This document shows, piece after piece, positions 8,008 to 18,620 of a DNA stretch of 64,000 bases. The stretch is from Paracoccus marcusii. GTDB lineage: Bacteria > Pseudomonadota > Alphaproteobacteria > Rhodobacterales > Rhodobacteraceae. The stretch covers positions 940,501-1,004,500 of the forward strand of contig NZ_CP117466.1 in assembly GCF_028621715.1 (NCBI RefSeq), read 5' to 3'. The notes under the pieces are model-generated. The model saw only the letters and a list, made by a program, of their open reading frames with translations. It ran no database searches and was not told the DNA's origin. Position 1 is the stretch's first letter; every line of letters begins with the position of its first letter. The translations under genes were made by a program, and so were the position numbers.

Positions 8008-9174
8008 TCAGGCCGCCAGTTCGCGTAGAATCGCGTTCAGCACCGGCCGGCCCTGCGCGGTTGCCCGGATGCGCCCATCACGGCGGTCGATCATCCCCAT
8101 GTCGATCAGTGACGTCACCGCATGCTCCTCCAGCGGCTTGCCGGACAAGGCCGCATAGCGCGCTTCGTCCAGGCCTTCGGTCAGGCGCAGGGACATCAAC
8201 AGGTACTCGGTCGCCTGCTCATGTGCGGGAATGGCGTCGCGCGGCACCTCTCCGGTTCCGGTGGTTTCCACCGCCTGAAGCCAGGCTCCGGGCATGCGAT
8301 GCGCCTCGGTCGCCATGCGTCCGTTGGGCAGGGTCAGCCGTCCATGCGCACCGGGACCGACGGCCGCCCAGTCCCCCTGGCGCCAATAGACCAGATTGTG
8401 ACGGCTCTGCGCGCCGGGGCGGGCGTGGTTCGAAATCTCATAGCATCCCATGCCGGCAGCCTCGCACAGGTCCTGGGTGTCGAAATACATGTCGGCCGAC
8501 AGGTCGTCATCGGGCAGGTCGCGCAGCTTGCCCGCCTCGGCCCGTGCGCCAAACGCCGTGCCGGGCTCGATCGTCAGCTGATACAACGACAGATGATCCA
8601 CGGCCATGGACAGCGCCTCGCGCAGTTCCGCCCGCCAAGCGGTGCGATCCTGGCCCTGTCTGGCATAGATCAGGTCGAAACTGACCCTGTCGAAGACGCT
8701 GCGCGCGACGTCGAATGCCGTGCGCGCCTCGGCCACGGAATGCATGCGGCCAAGCCGGTGCAGATCGGTGTCGTTCAGTGCCTGTATCCCCATCGACAGG
8801 CGGTTCACACCCGCATCGGCAAATCCGCGAAAGCGGCCCTTTTCGACGCTGGTCGGATTGGCTTCCAGCGATATCTCGATATCGTTGGCAAAGCCCCACC
8901 CGGCCTGGGCGGCGCGGATCACCGCATCGACCGTCTCGGGCAGCATCAGCGATGGGGTACCGCCGCCAAAGAAGATACTGCCCAGATGCCGGTCCGGCGT
9001 TTCGGCGGCAAGGCGCGCGATCTCGGCGGACAGGGCGTCGGCCCATCGGCGCTGATCGACATGGGCCACGACATGGCTGTTGAAATCGCAATAGGGGCAC
9101 TTGGCCGCGCAGAAGGGCCAATGCACATAAAGGCCGAACCCCCCGGCACGCCAATCCTCGCCCGCGACCGTCAT
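8008..9174 (-). CDS. hemW: HemW-type radical SAM protein (heme chaperone)
   Basis: Radical SAM protein of the HemN/HemW group. The 388-residue sequence has C22xxxC26xxC29 in the HWPFCAAKCPYCDF segment for the 4Fe-4S cluster, then FFGGGTPSLM and the GIQALND motif. As it lacks the N-terminal extension of coproporphyrinogen dehydrogenase HemN, a HemW heme-trafficking role is more likely; old annotations call it an oxygen-independent coproporphyrinogen oxidase. Its ATG overlaps the stop of the RidA-like gene, and it lies in the hemW-rdgB-rph arrangement common in Alphaproteobacteria. Confidence 0.92.
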   Translation of the reverse strand: MTVAGEDWRAGGFGLYVHWPFCAAKCPYCDFNSHVVAHVDQRRWADALSAEIARLAAETPDRHLGSIFFGGGTPSLMLPETVDAVIRAAQAGWGFANDIEISLEANPTSVEKGRFRGFADAGVNRLSMGIQALNDTDLHRLGRMHSVAEARTAFDVARSVFDRVSFDLIYARQGQDRTAWRAELREALSMAVDHLSLYQLTIEPGTAFGARAEAGKLRDLPDDDLSADMYFDTQDLCEAAGMGCYEISNHARPGAQSRHNLVYWRQGDWAAVGPGAHGRLTLPNGRMATEAHRMPGAWLQAVETTGTGEVPRDAIPAHEQATEYLLMSLRLTEGLDEARYAALSGKPLEEHAVTSLIDMGMIDRRDGRIRATAQGRPVLNAILRELAA

Positions 9175-9545
9175 CCGCAGAACGCCGTGACTTCGATCTC
9201 GACGCGCATCTCGGGCCGGATCAGGCCCGCGACCACCATCGTGGCGGCGGGCCGGATGTCGCCAAGTGCATCGGACAGGGCGGGGGCGATGACGTCGACC
9301 AGCGCGGCATCGGTGATCGTGTACTGCACCCGAACGATGTCGGCAGGCGCAAAGCCCGCCTGCTCCAGCACCAAGAAGATCGTCGTGAAACAGTTGCGCG
9401 CCTGCTGGCAGGCATCCTCCGGCATGGTCATGTCGGCATAGTCGTAGCCGGTGACACCCGACACGAAGCACCAGTCGCCCTTGACCACGGCGCGGCTGTA
9501 GGCCAGCCGCGCCTCGAAGGGCGATCCGGTGGTCAGCCTATGCAA
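9171..9545 (-). CDS. RidA/YjgF-family protein
   Basis: A 124-residue RidA-like protein. RidA homologues deaminate reactive enamine/imine intermediates; members of this branch are less well defined. Seen features are an early FVSGVTGY block, RNCFTTIFLVLEQAGF, the VRVQYTITD strand and a C-terminal EIEVTAFC where the canonical family carries an Arg-containing active site. No ATG is available; TTG at 9545, overlapping the rdgB stop by eight bases, gives the expected N-terminus LTTGSPFEA. It sits between rdgB and hemW in one operon. Confidence 0.82.
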   Translation of the reverse strand: MHRLTTGSPFEARLAYSRAVVKGDWCFVSGVTGYDYADMTMPEDACQQARNCFTTIFLVLEQAGFAPADIVRVQYTITDAALVDVIAPALSDALGDIRPAATMVVAGLIRPEMRVEIEVTAFCG

Positions 9546-10146
9546 AGCAGGCCTCGATCATGCGCGACACGGCGCGGGCGCGATGGCTGAGGCTGTTCTT
9601 GGTCTTGGCGGGCATCTCTCCAAGGGTGACGGGGTGTCCGTCGGGCTGGAAGATCGGGTCATAGCCGTGACCCTCGGCCCCGCGCGGCGGCCAGACGACC
9701 TGGCCCGGCAGAACGACCTCGAACACCTCCTCGTGGCCGTCGGGCCACATCAGCACCAGCGTGCAGCGGAACTGCGCGCGACGCGGGGCAGGGGCGTCCA
9801 CGGCCTCCAATTCGCGCCAGGTGCGCTCCATGGCCATGGCGAAATCGCGGCCCTGGGGCGTTTCGGCCCAGTCCGCGGTCTGGACACCCGGCGCACCGCC
9901 CAAGGCATCGACGCAGATGCCGCTGTCGTCCGACAGGACGGGCAGGCCGGTCGCCTGCATCGCGGCGCGTGCCTTGATGCGGGCATTGCCGACGAAGCTG
10001 TCTTCGGTTTCGGCGGGTTCGGCCAGACCCAGCTGGGCCGCACCGACCACCTCGACGCCATAGGGCGCCAGCAGGGCGCGCATCTCGTCCAGCTTGCCGG
10101 CGTTGTGCGTGGCGACCAGCAGCCGCTTGTCGGTGAACTGCCTCAT
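9538..10146 (-). CDS. rdgB: RdgB/HAM1 non-canonical purine NTP pyrophosphatase
   Basis: Hydrolyses dITP, ITP and XTP to monophosphates, keeping deaminated purines out of nucleic acids. The 202-residue protein has the N-terminal [11 protein letters not shown] substrate-binding motif, [12 protein letters not shown] in the centre, and the [10 protein letters not shown] and SHRARA motifs near the C-terminus. Start ATG at 10146 overlaps the rph stop by four bases. Confidence 0.95.
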   Translation of the reverse strand: MRQFTDKRLLVATHNAGKLDEMRALLAPYGVEVVGAAQLGLAEPAETEDSFVGNARIKARAAMQATGLPVLSDDSGICVDALGGAPGVQTADWAETPQGRDFAMAMERTWRELEAVDAPAPRRAQFRCTLVLMWPDGHEEVFEVVLPGQVVWPPRGAEGHGYDPIFQPDGHPVTLGEMPAKTKNSLSHRARAVSRMIEACFA

Positions 10147-10856
10147 GCCATGGCCGCCTTCTGCGCGGCGACCAGATCGGCCATCCCGGCCTCGGCCAGG
10201 TCCAGCAGACGTCCCATCTCGTCGCGCGAGAAGGTCGCGCCTTCGGCCGACATCTGCACCTCGATCAGGCGGCCCGCACCGGTCAGCACGAAGTTGCCGT
10301 CGGTCCCGGCCTCGCTGTCCTCGGCATAGTCCAGGTCCAGAAGCGGCTGGCCCGCATAGATGCCGCAGCTGACGGCCGCCACGTGGTCCAGGATCGGGTC
10401 GCTGGAGATCGCGCCGGCCTTCAGCAGCTTGTTCACCGCCAGCCGCAGCGCCACCCAGCCCCCGGTGATGGACGCACAGCGCGTGCCGCCGTCCGCTTGG
10501 ATCACGTCGCAGTCGATGCTGATCTGGCGTTCGCCCAAGGCGCTGCGGTCGATGCCCGCGCGCAGGCTGCGGCCGATCAGGCGCTGGATCTCCTGCGTGC
10601 GGCCCGACTGCTTGCCCTGGGCTGCCTCGCGGCGGTTGCGCGTGTTCGTGGCGCGTGGCAGCATGCCGTATTCGGCCGTGACCCAGCCCAGGCCGGTGCC
10701 CTTCAGGAAACGCGGCGGGTTGTCCTCGATGGTGGCGGTGCACAGGACATGCGTGTCGCCGCACCGGATCAGACAGGACCCCTCGGCGTGGCGCATCACC
10801 CCGGTTTCAATTGAAATCGGACGCATTTGGGCTAGATTCCGGCCGGACGGGCGCAT
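10143..10856 (-). CDS. rph: Ribonuclease PH
   Basis: Phosphorolytic 3'-5' exoribonuclease that trims tRNA 3' ends. The 237-residue protein carries the family start MRPSGR, the TATIEDNPP segment, the basic [20 protein letters not shown] region and the [11 protein letters not shown] active-site block; length is typical. ATG at 10856 is chosen over the open upstream extension because the family N-terminus begins there. It is divergent from hrcA across 86 bases, an arrangement found in many Alphaproteobacteria. Confidence 0.96.
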   Translation of the reverse strand: MRPSGRNLAQMRPISIETGVMRHAEGSCLIRCGDTHVLCTATIEDNPPRFLKGTGLGWVTAEYGMLPRATNTRNRREAAQGKQSGRTQEIQRLIGRSLRAGIDRSALGERQISIDCDVIQADGGTRCASITGGWVALRLAVNKLLKAGAISSDPILDHVAAVSCGIYAGQPLLDLDYAEDSEAGTDGNFVLTGAGRLIEVQMSAEGATFSRDEMGRLLDLAEAGMADLVAAQKAAMA

Positions 10857-10942
10857 GACTGTTCCTTTTCGTGAGGTTAGGATGCCCATACCGTCCGGGG
10901 GCACCATCACGCAACCCCACCGGGGGTCACAAGACGGGGCGC

Positions 10943-11998
10943 ATGAACCAGGAATCGCTGCTGCACGAGATGAACGACCGGTCCCGCGAGGTTTTTCGCC
11001 GGGTCGTCGAATCCTATCTGGAGACCGGAGAGCCTGTGGGCTCTCGCACCCTGACCCGCGCGCTGTCCGAAAAGGTCAGCGCCGCGACCATCCGAAACGT
11101 GATGCAGGACCTGGAATTCATGGGCCTGCTGGACAGCCCGCATGCATCCGCAGGGCGCCTGCCGTCGCAGATGGGCCTGCGCCTGTTCGTCGACGGCATG
11201 ATGGAAATCGACGCCGTCAATTCGACCGACCGTGCCGCCATCGACGAGACGCTTGGCAATGACGACCCCGAGACCGGGGTGCTGCTGGACCGCGTCAGCA
11301 CGGCGCTGTCCTCGATCACGCGCGGCGCGTCGCTGGTCCTGATGCCCAAGCACGAAGCGCCGATCCGTCACATCGAATTCGTCAGCCTGGGGCCGGATCG
11401 GGCGCTGGTGGTTCTGGTCTTTGCCGACGGCCATGTCGAGAACCGCATCTTTACCCCGCCGCCCGGCCAGACCCCATCATCGATGCGCGAGGCCGGCAAT
11501 TTCCTGAACGCCATGGCCGAGGGCAAGACATTGGCCGAACTGCGCGGCCATCTGTCCCAGCAGATCAACGCCCGCAGGCGCGAACTGGACGTGCTGGCGG
11601 CAGAGTTGGTGGAATCGGGCATCGCGCTGTGGGGGGCCGAGGCCACCGACCCGCGCCTGATCGTGCGGGGACGCGCGAACCTGCTGGACCGCGAGGCCGC
11701 CGACCTGGACCGCATCCGCGTGCTGTTCGACGACCTGGAACGCAAGCGCGACATCGTCGAATTCCTGGAACTGACCGAACGGGGCGAGGGCGTGCGCATT
11801 TTCATCGGCTCCGAGAACAAGCTTTTTTCACTTTCGGGTTCCGCTCTGGTGGTTTCACCCTATATGAATGCCGACCGGAAAATTGTGGGTGCGGTGGGTG
11901 TCATCGGGCCGACCCGGCTGAATTACGGCCGGATCGTGCCGATCGTCGATTATACCGCGCAGCTGGTCGGGCGGGTGCTGTCCGGCCGGAAAGGATGA
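10943..11998 (+). CDS. hrcA: HrcA, heat-shock transcriptional repressor
   Basis: Represses chaperone genes through CIRCE inverted repeats. The 351-residue protein has an N-terminal winged helix, with the family phrases [14 protein letters not shown] and ISAATIRN-like [13 protein letters not shown], followed by HASAGRLPS and a C-terminal [18 protein letters not shown] block. No CIRCE element was seen in the 86-base gap upstream or in this window. grpE begins six bases after its stop, so the pair forms the common hrcA-grpE operon. Confidence 0.95.
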   Translation: MNQESLLHEMNDRSREVFRRVVESYLETGEPVGSRTLTRALSEKVSAATIRNVMQDLEFMGLLDSPHASAGRLPSQMGLRLFVDGMMEIDAVNSTDRAAIDETLGNDDPETGVLLDRVSTALSSITRGASLVLMPKHEAPIRHIEFVSLGPDRALVVLVFADGHVENRIFTPPPGQTPSSMREAGNFLNAMAEGKTLAELRGHLSQQINARRRELDVLAAELVESGIALWGAEATDPRLIVRGRANLLDREAADLDRIRVLFDDLERKRDIVEFLELTERGEGVRIFIGSENKLFSLSGSALVVSPYMNADRKIVGAVGVIGPTRLNYGRIVPIVDYTAQLVGRVLSGRKG

Positions 11999-12004
11999 AG
12001 TGAA

Positions 12005-12535
12005 ATGACCGAGCAGAACGAACAGCCCATGGACGAATTCATGGATGACCCCCTGGCAGAGCCCGATGACGCGCTGGCCCAGCTGACCGCCGAGCGCGAC
12101 GAGCTGCGCGACAAGTGGATGCGCGCGCTGGCCGATGCCGAAAACTCGCGCAAGCGGGCCGACAAGGACCGCCGCGACGCCGAGAATTACGGCGGATCGC
12201 GCCTGGCACGCGACCTGCTGCCCGTGCATGACGCCCTGACCCGCGCGCTGGACGCCGCGGGAGAGGAGCAGCGCACCGCCGCCGCCGCCCTGATCGAGGG
12301 GGTCGAACTGACCCTGCGCGAGCTGTCCAACGTGTTCACCAAGCACGGCGTGACCATCATCCGCCCCGAGGCCGGCGACAAGTTCGACCCCACCCACCAC
12401 GAGGCGATGTTCGAGGCCGCGGTCCCCGGCACCGTCGCGGGCCACATCATCCAGGTGATGGATAACGGCTTCATGCTGCACGACCGCCTGCTGCGCCCGG
12501 CCAAGGTCGGCGTGTCCTCGACCCCCGCCAGCTGA
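12005..12535 (+). CDS. grpE: GrpE, DnaK nucleotide-exchange factor
   Basis: Co-chaperone that releases ADP from DnaK. The 176-residue protein shows an acidic N-terminus, a long coiled-coil helix from about residue 25 to 75 ([20 protein letters not shown]), [17 protein letters not shown], and the C-terminal beta domain with FDPTHHEAM and [17 protein letters not shown]. It is placed directly after hrcA, and a GC-rich hairpin lies just beyond its stop. Confidence 0.96.
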   Translation: MTEQNEQPMDEFMDDPLAEPDDALAQLTAERDELRDKWMRALADAENSRKRADKDRRDAENYGGSRLARDLLPVHDALTRALDAAGEEQRTAAAALIEGVELTLRELSNVFTKHGVTIIRPEAGDKFDPTHHEAMFEAAVPGTVAGHIIQVMDNGFMLHDRLLRPAKVGVSSTPAS

Positions 12536-12542
12536 CCGATTC

Positions 12543-12568
12543 GCAGCCCGGTCCGCGGGTCGGGCTGC
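12543..12568 (+). terminator. GC-rich hairpin after grpE
   Basis: GCAGCCCG and CGGGCTGC form a perfect 8-bp stem with a 10-base loop seven bases after the grpE stop. There is no clear U-run after it, so intrinsic termination is probable but not certain. Confidence 0.5.
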
Positions 12569-12642
12569 TACCTTCCGCTGACTTGTCGAATGTTCCCGAT
12601 GGCGCGACGCTTGGTCACACCGGTCAGCCAGAGGAGGGGATG

Positions 12643-13227
12643 ATGACCAGCACTCAGGGGGTGCATATCCACCCTGCCGTCGATCACGGCATCGCGAAAG
12701 GCAGCCCGGGCTTCTCGGGCGGGGTCCTGACGTGTCACTGCGCGACCAACCCGGTCAAGGTCCGGGTCAGCGCGCAGACCGCCCACAACCATGTCTGCGG
12801 CTGCACCAAGTGCTGGAAACCCGACGATGCGGTGTTCAGCCAGATCGCCGTGGTGTCCCGCGATTCCGTCGAGGTCCTGGAGGGCGCCGACAAGCTGGAG
12901 GTCGTGGACGCTGGTGCCGCCATCCAGCGCCACCGCTGCCGCGAGTGCGGCGTGCACATGTACGGCCGGATCGAGAACAAGGACCATCCGTTCTACGGGC
13001 TGGACTTCGTGCATACCGAACTGTCGGGGGAACAGGGTTGGTCGGCGCCGGAATTCGCGGCATTCGTCAGCTCCGTCATCGAATCGGGGGTCGAACCAAG
13101 CCGCATGGACGGCATCCGCTCGCGCCTGCGCGAACTGGGGCTGGAGCCCTATGACGCGCTGTCCCCGCCGCTGATGGACGCGATCGCCACCAGCATCGCC
13201 AAGCGCTCCGGTGCGCTGCCCGCTTGA
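12643..13227 (+). CDS. gfa: Gfa, S-(hydroxymethyl)glutathione synthase (formaldehyde-activating)
   Basis: Accelerates condensation of formaldehyde with glutathione to S-hydroxymethylglutathione, the first step of formaldehyde oxidation. The 194-residue cytoplasmic protein has the zinc-binding cysteines of the family in [16 protein letters not shown] and [11 protein letters not shown]. Length and N-terminus match the Paracoccus denitrificans enzyme. The start at 12643 is set by GAGGAGGG at 12631-12638; an adjacent ATG at 12640 is the alternative. It precedes flhA, the next enzyme in the pathway, but a terminator-like hairpin lies between them. Confidence 0.95.
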   Translation: MTSTQGVHIHPAVDHGIAKGSPGFSGGVLTCHCATNPVKVRVSAQTAHNHVCGCTKCWKPDDAVFSQIAVVSRDSVEVLEGADKLEVVDAGAAIQRHRCRECGVHMYGRIENKDHPFYGLDFVHTELSGEQGWSAPEFAAFVSSVIESGVEPSRMDGIRSRLRELGLEPYDALSPPLMDAIATSIAKRSGALPA

Positions 13228-13258
13228 CGGGGATGCGCATTAGACTGGAAGAACATTC

Positions 13259-13281
13259 AAGGGGCCGCTTGTCGGCCCCTT
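13259..13281 (+). terminator. Hairpin between gfa and flhA
   Basis: AAGGGGCCG and CGGCCCCTT make a perfect 9-bp stem with the 5-base loop CTTGT. It lies 32 bases after the gfa stop and 55 bases before flhA. The T-run is minimal. It could terminate or attenuate gfa transcription so that flhA is driven separately. Confidence 0.6.
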
Positions 13282-13335
13282 AGACCTGACTGAAACGCCC
13301 GACCGACAAGCCCGTGAGGGAACAGGAGAATAGTC

Positions 13336-14466
<1,131 letters not shown>

Positions 14467-14492
14467 TCCTTCATGGCTGCTTAGGTAAAAGA

Positions 14493-14516
14493 ACGGCGGG
14501 GCCCCGGTCCCGCCGT
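14493..14516 (+). terminator. Hairpin after flhA
   Basis: ACGGCGGG and CCCGCCGT form a perfect 8-bp stem with an 8-base GC-rich loop, 26 bases after the flhA stop and 29 bases before the ClpP-like gene. No U-run follows. Confidence 0.5.
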
Positions 14517-14545
14517 CGCCATGAGAGAGAACAAGGAGCAGGCCG

Positions 14546-15178
14546 ATGCGTCACCAGTGGCTGGACGATGACGACGACGAACCGCAAGAAGACGACCGCC
14601 GCCACAAGGAAGAGGGCGGGCTGGGCCTGCCCGAAGGCGACAAGATCGGCAAGCTGTACTTCAAGTCGCGCACGGTGATCGTCGCCGGCGCCATCAACGA
14701 CAAGCTGGCGCAGCGCACCGTGGCCCACCTTCTGGCCCTGGCCGAGGAAAGCGACAAGCCGATCAACATGCTGATCTCGTCCCCCGGCGGGCATGTGGAA
14801 TCGGGCGACATGATCCACGACGTGGTCAAGTTCATCCGTCCCACCGTGCGCACCATCGGGTCGGGCTGGGTCGCCAGCGCCGGCGCGCTGATCTTCGTCG
14901 CGGCGAAGAAGGAAAACCGCTACTGCCTGCCCAACACCCGCTTCCTGATCCACCAGCCCTCGGGCGGGATCGGCGGCACGTCCTCGGACATGATGATCCA
15001 GGCGGAACAGGTGCGTCTGATGCGCGATCGCCTGAACCAGATCTTCGCCGAGGCGACCGGTCAGAAGGTCGAGCGGATCGAGAAGGACACGCAGCGCGAT
15101 TTCTGGCTGAACACGCAGGAGGCGCTGGATTACGGCCTGCTGGGCCAGGTGATCCGCAGCGCGGACGACCTGAAATGA
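14546..15178 (+). CDS. ClpP-family serine peptidase
   Basis: A 210-residue Clp-type proteolytic subunit. The catalytic triad can be assigned: Ser in GWVASAGALI, His in RFLIHQPSG and Asp in KDTQRDFWL, with the hairpin SSPGGHVESG typical of ClpP. It differs from the housekeeping ClpP by a strongly acidic, charged N-terminal extension (about residues 6-25, D/E/R/H-rich) and by WVASAG in place of the usual QAASMGA. No Clp ATPase gene is nearby. It lies between the formaldehyde genes flhA and fghA and overlaps the GNAT gene start (ATGA). Its substrate is unknown; it could be a second ClpP paralogue of the cell. Confidence 0.88.
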   Translation: MRHQWLDDDDDEPQEDDRRHKEEGGLGLPEGDKIGKLYFKSRTVIVAGAINDKLAQRTVAHLLALAEESDKPINMLISSPGGHVESGDMIHDVVKFIRPTVRTIGSGWVASAGALIFVAAKKENRYCLPNTRFLIHQPSGGIGGTSSDMMIQAEQVRLMRDRLNQIFAEATGQKVERIEKDTQRDFWLNTQEALDYGLLGQVIRSADDLK

Positions 15179-15696
15179 CGGCAGGGGGCGGATTGACCAT
15201 CCGCCCGGCCACCCCCGCCGATCACGATGCGATCTGGGCCATCCTGGAGCCCGTCTATCGTGCCGGTGAGACCTATTGCATCCCCCGCGACATCACCCGC
15301 CCCGAGGCGATCGCCGACTGGTTCGGGCATCCCTTCACGGCCTTCGTCGCGGTGCTGGACGGCCGCATCCTGGGGACCAGCCATGTGGGCGCGAACCGCC
15401 CCGCAGGCGGGTCGCATGTCGCCAACGCGTCCTTTGCGACCCATCCGGACGCGCGGGGCCGGGGCGTCGCCCGCGGGCTGGTCGAACATGCCAAATCATG
15501 GGCCGCCGCGCAGGGATTCGCCGCGATGCAGTTCAATTTCGTGGTGTCGACCAATGCCGATGCCGTCCATTTGTGGCAGAAGGCCGGATTTTCCATTGTC
15601 GGCCGGCTGCCGGGGGCGTTTCGTCATCCCCAGCTTGGACCGGTCGATGGGCTGGTCATGTTCCACACCCTGAAGGGAGAGCCCGATGAGCCTTGA
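15175..15696 (+). CDS. GNAT-family N-acetyltransferase
   Basis: A 173-residue acyl-CoA-dependent acetyltransferase by fold. It begins with the LTIRPATPADHDAIW motif, and the acetyl-CoA loop is the ARGRGVARGLVEHAK segment around residues 93-107, followed by the typical NADAVHLWQKAGF helix. Substrate unknown. It overlaps the ClpP-like gene by four bases upstream and fghA by eleven bases downstream, so the three are almost certainly cotranscribed. Confidence 0.88.
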   Translation: MTAGGGLTIRPATPADHDAIWAILEPVYRAGETYCIPRDITRPEAIADWFGHPFTAFVAVLDGRILGTSHVGANRPAGGSHVANASFATHPDARGRGVARGLVEHAKSWAAAQGFAAMQFNFVVSTNADAVHLWQKAGFSIVGRLPGAFRHPQLGPVDGLVMFHTLKGEPDEP

Positions 15697-16519
15697 GACC
15701 CTGTCCGAAACCCGCAGCTTCGGCGGCACCCAAGGCGTCTATCGCCACAAGTCGCAGGCCACCGGCACCGACATGACCTTTGCCGTCTACCTGCCGGAGA
15801 TGGCGCTGCACGGGCGCGTACCGGTTCTGTGGTACCTGTCCGGCCTGACCTGCAACCACGAGAACGCGATGACCAAGGCCGCCGCCCAGCAGTGGTGCGA
15901 CGAGGCCGGCATCGCCATCATCTTTCCCGACACCTCGCCCCGTGGCGAGGGTGTGGCCAACGACGAGGCCTATGACCTGGGCCAGGGTGCGGGCTTTTAC
16001 GTGAACGCCACGCAGGACCCGTGGAAGCCGCATTTCCAGATGTGGCACTATATCGTCCATGAACTGCCCGAACTGGTATCCGACAATTTCGCCATCGACC
16101 GCGATGCGATGGGCATCACCGGCCATTCGATGGGCGGGCACGGCGCGCTGACCATCGCGATGACCCATCCAGACCGCTACAAGTCGGTGTCGGCCTTCTC
16201 TCCGATCGCGAACCCGACGGAATCGGACTGGGGTCGCAAGCAGTTCACGGCCTATCTGGGCGAGGATCGCGCCACGTGGCGGGCCCATGATGCGACGCTG
16301 CTGATGACCGAGAAGGGCTATCCCGGAGAGGTGCTGATCGACCAGGGCGCCAACGACCAGTTCCTGGACCTGCTGCGTCCCGAATCGTTGGCCCATGCGA
16401 TGATGGCACGCCGCCAGCCCGGTCAGTTCCGCATGCATCCGGGCTATGACCACAGCTACTTCTTCGTCCAGAGCTTCATGGCCGACCATGTCTTCTGGCA
16501 TGCCGAACGGCTGACCTGA
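15686..16519 (+). CDS. fghA: S-formylglutathione hydrolase
   Basis: Hydrolyses S-formylglutathione to formate and glutathione, completing formaldehyde oxidation. The 277-residue alpha/beta hydrolase has Ser148 in GHSMGGHG, Asp224 in the DQGANDQF segment and His256 in HPGYDHSYFF, and the esterase-D family pattern YLSGLTCNHENAM. It overlaps the preceding GNAT and is followed after 169 bases by xoxF, which makes the formaldehyde this pathway consumes. Confidence 0.96.
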   Translation: MSLETLSETRSFGGTQGVYRHKSQATGTDMTFAVYLPEMALHGRVPVLWYLSGLTCNHENAMTKAAAQQWCDEAGIAIIFPDTSPRGEGVANDEAYDLGQGAGFYVNATQDPWKPHFQMWHYIVHELPELVSDNFAIDRDAMGITGHSMGGHGALTIAMTHPDRYKSVSAFSPIANPTESDWGRKQFTAYLGEDRATWRAHDATLLMTEKGYPGEVLIDQGANDQFLDLLRPESLAHAMMARRQPGQFRMHPGYDHSYFFVQSFMADHVFWHAERLT

Positions 16520-16542
16520 ACCGATTGCCGAACATTCCCGAT

Positions 16543-16588
16543 GCCCCTGCCGTTTTCCCATAAGACTTTAGGGGCAAAGGGCAGGGGC
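16543..16588. repeat. Inverted repeat between fghA and xoxF
   Basis: GCCCCTGCC (16543-16551) and GGCAGGGGC (16580-16588) are perfect 9-bp inverted arms with a 28-base spacer. It may terminate fghA or act in xoxF control; the spacer is long for an intrinsic terminator. Confidence 0.35.
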
Positions 16589-16688
16589 CGCGATTGACGC
16601 AAGGGGGTGCCCGACCAACTACTTGGACATGGAATGCCGCGGGGGGAGGAAATCCGCGGCGCTTATCCAGGGAGCGGAGGAGCACTCG

Positions 16689-18491
16689 ATGAAACATCTC
16701 TTGAACAGCGCGGCTGTCGCGCTGCTTTTGACCGGCGCATCGGCTTACGCGAATGAAAGCGTCCTGACCGAGACCGCCGAGGCCGGACAATGGGCCATCC
16801 AGACCGGCGACTATGCCAACACCCGGTATTCCGAACTGGACCAGATCACCCGTGAGAACGTCGGCGATCTGCGCGTCGCCTGGACCTTCTCGACCGGCGT
16901 GCTGCGCGGACACGAGGGCGGGCCGCTGGTCGTGGACAATGTGATGTATGTCCACACGCCCTTTCCGAACAACATCTTCGCGCTGGACCTGAACGACAAC
17001 GGCAAGATCCTGTGGCGCTATACGCCCCAGCAGGACCCCGAAGTCATCGCGGTCATGTGCTGCGACACCGTCTATCGCGGTCCGGCCTATGCAGACGGAC
17101 TGATCCTGTCGCACCAGGCCGACACGACGCTGGTGGCGCTTGACGCCAAGACCGGCGAGGTCAAGTGGTCGGTCAAGACCGGCGATCCGGCCATCGGCGA
17201 GACGAACACCGCGACCGTGCTGCCCGTGGGCGACAAGGTGATCGTGGGCGTGTCGGGCGGCGAATACGGCGTGCGCGGCCGCGTCACCGCCTACAGCCTG
17301 GCCGACGGGTCCGAGGTCTGGAAGGCCTATTCGACCGGTCCCGACGAGGAGATGCTTGTCGATCCGGAAACCACCATGCACCTGGGCAAGCCCATCGGTG
17401 CCGACAGCTCGCTGAACAGCTGGGAAGGCGATCAGTGGAAGATCGGCGGCGGTTCGACCTGGGGCTGGTATTCCTATGACCCGGACCTGAACCTGATCTA
17501 TTACGGCACCGGCAACCCGTCGACCTGGAACCCGTCGCAGCGTCCCGGCGACAACCGCTGGTCCATGACCATCATGGCCCGCGACGCCGATACCGGCATG
17601 GCCAAGTGGTTCTACCAGAAGACGCCCCATGACGAATGGGACTATGACGGCGTGAACGAGAACATCCTGGTCGACAAGGAAATCGACGGCCAGATGCGCA
17701 AGCTGCTGGTGAACTTCGACCGCAACGGCTTCGGCTACACGCTGGACCGCGAGACGGGCGAACTGCTGGTGGCCGAAAAGTTCGACCCGGCCGTCAACTG
17801 GGCGACCGAAGTCGACATGAACAAGGACTCCGAGACCTACGGCCGTCCGCTGGTCGTGTCGGAATACTCGACCGCCCAGAACGGCGAGGACACCAACACC
17901 ACCGGCGTCTGCCCGGCGGCGCTGGGATCCAAGGACCAGCAGCCGGCGTCCTATTCGCCGAAGACCGGCCTGTTCTATGTGCCGACCAACCACGTCTGCA
18001 TGGACTATGAACCCTTCCGCGTCGCCTATACCGCGGGTCAGCCCTATGTCGGCGCGACGCTGTCGATGTATCCGGCCCCCGAAAGCCATGGCGGCATGGG
18101 CAACTTCATCGCCTGGGACGCCGTCGCCGGCGAGATCAAGTGGTCGCTGCCCGAGCAGTTCTCGGTCTGGTCGGGCGCCCTGGCGACCGCGGGCGACGTG
18201 GTCTTCTACGGCACGCTGGAAGGCTACCTGAAGGCTGTCGACGCCGAGACGGGCGAGGAGCTCTACAGCTTCAAGACGCCGTCGGGCATCATCGGCAACA
18301 CCATGACCTACGAGAACAACGGCAAGCAGTATGTCGCGGTTCTGTCGGGTGTCGGCGGATGGGCGGGCATCGGTCTGGCGGCCGGTCTGACCAATCCCAA
18401 TGACGGTCTGGGTGCCGTGGGCGGCTATGCGGCCCTCAGCGACTATACCGAACTGGGCGGTCAGCTGACCGTGTTCGAACTGCCGGACTGA
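16689..18491 (+). CDS. xoxF: XoxF, lanthanide-dependent PQQ methanol dehydrogenase
   Basis: Periplasmic eight-bladed quinoprotein oxidising methanol (and formaldehyde) with PQQ. The 600-residue protein has a signal peptide (cleavage near ASAYA, residues 17-21), tryptophan-docking repeats, and the adjacent-cysteine pair C124-C125. HDEWDYDGV contains the catalytic Asp318 plus Asp320, the extra aspartate that marks lanthanide-binding XoxF and is absent from calcium-type MxaF; E192 and N276 are the likely other metal ligands. The start is set by GGAGGAG about 6 bases upstream. Cytochrome and xoxJ genes follow. No mxa or pqq synthesis genes are in the window. Confidence 0.96.
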   Translation: MKHLLNSAAVALLLTGASAYANESVLTETAEAGQWAIQTGDYANTRYSELDQITRENVGDLRVAWTFSTGVLRGHEGGPLVVDNVMYVHTPFPNNIFALDLNDNGKILWRYTPQQDPEVIAVMCCDTVYRGPAYADGLILSHQADTTLVALDAKTGEVKWSVKTGDPAIGETNTATVLPVGDKVIVGVSGGEYGVRGRVTAYSLADGSEVWKAYSTGPDEEMLVDPETTMHLGKPIGADSSLNSWEGDQWKIGGGSTWGWYSYDPDLNLIYYGTGNPSTWNPSQRPGDNRWSMTIMARDADTGMAKWFYQKTPHDEWDYDGVNENILVDKEIDGQMRKLLVNFDRNGFGYTLDRETGELLVAEKFDPAVNWATEVDMNKDSETYGRPLVVSEYSTAQNGEDTNTTGVCPAALGSKDQQPASYSPKTGLFYVPTNHVCMDYEPFRVAYTAGQPYVGATLSMYPAPESHGGMGNFIAWDAVAGEIKWSLPEQFSVWSGALATAGDVVFYGTLEGYLKAVDAETGEELYSFKTPSGIIGNTMTYENNGKQYVAVLSGVGGWAGIGLAAGLTNPNDGLGAVGGYAALSDYTELGGQLTVFELPD

Positions 18492-18554
18492 TCTGCCGGC
18501 CGCGGGGCGTCTCATACTTTCGTTCCGCATACGCAAGCGTGACCTATGACGGCG

Positions 18555-18579
18555 CCGCCCCAGCACTAGACTGGGGCGG
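18555..18579 (+). terminator. Stem-loop between xoxF and its cytochrome gene
   Basis: CCGCCCCAG and CTGGGGCGG form a perfect 9-bp stem with a 7-base loop, 63 bases after the xoxF stop and 41 bases before the next start. With no U-run, it may stabilise or attenuate the message to keep XoxF above the cytochrome rather than fully terminate. Confidence 0.5.
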
Positions 18580-18620
18580 AACCGTCTGAGGAGACAGACG
18601 ACTTTGGGAGGACTTCCGAC

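Noticed and set aside
10857..10942. CIRCE element upstream of hrcA
   Set aside because: No TTAGCACTC/GAGTGCTAA-type repeat could be found in the gap; HrcA may act at groESL elsewhere.
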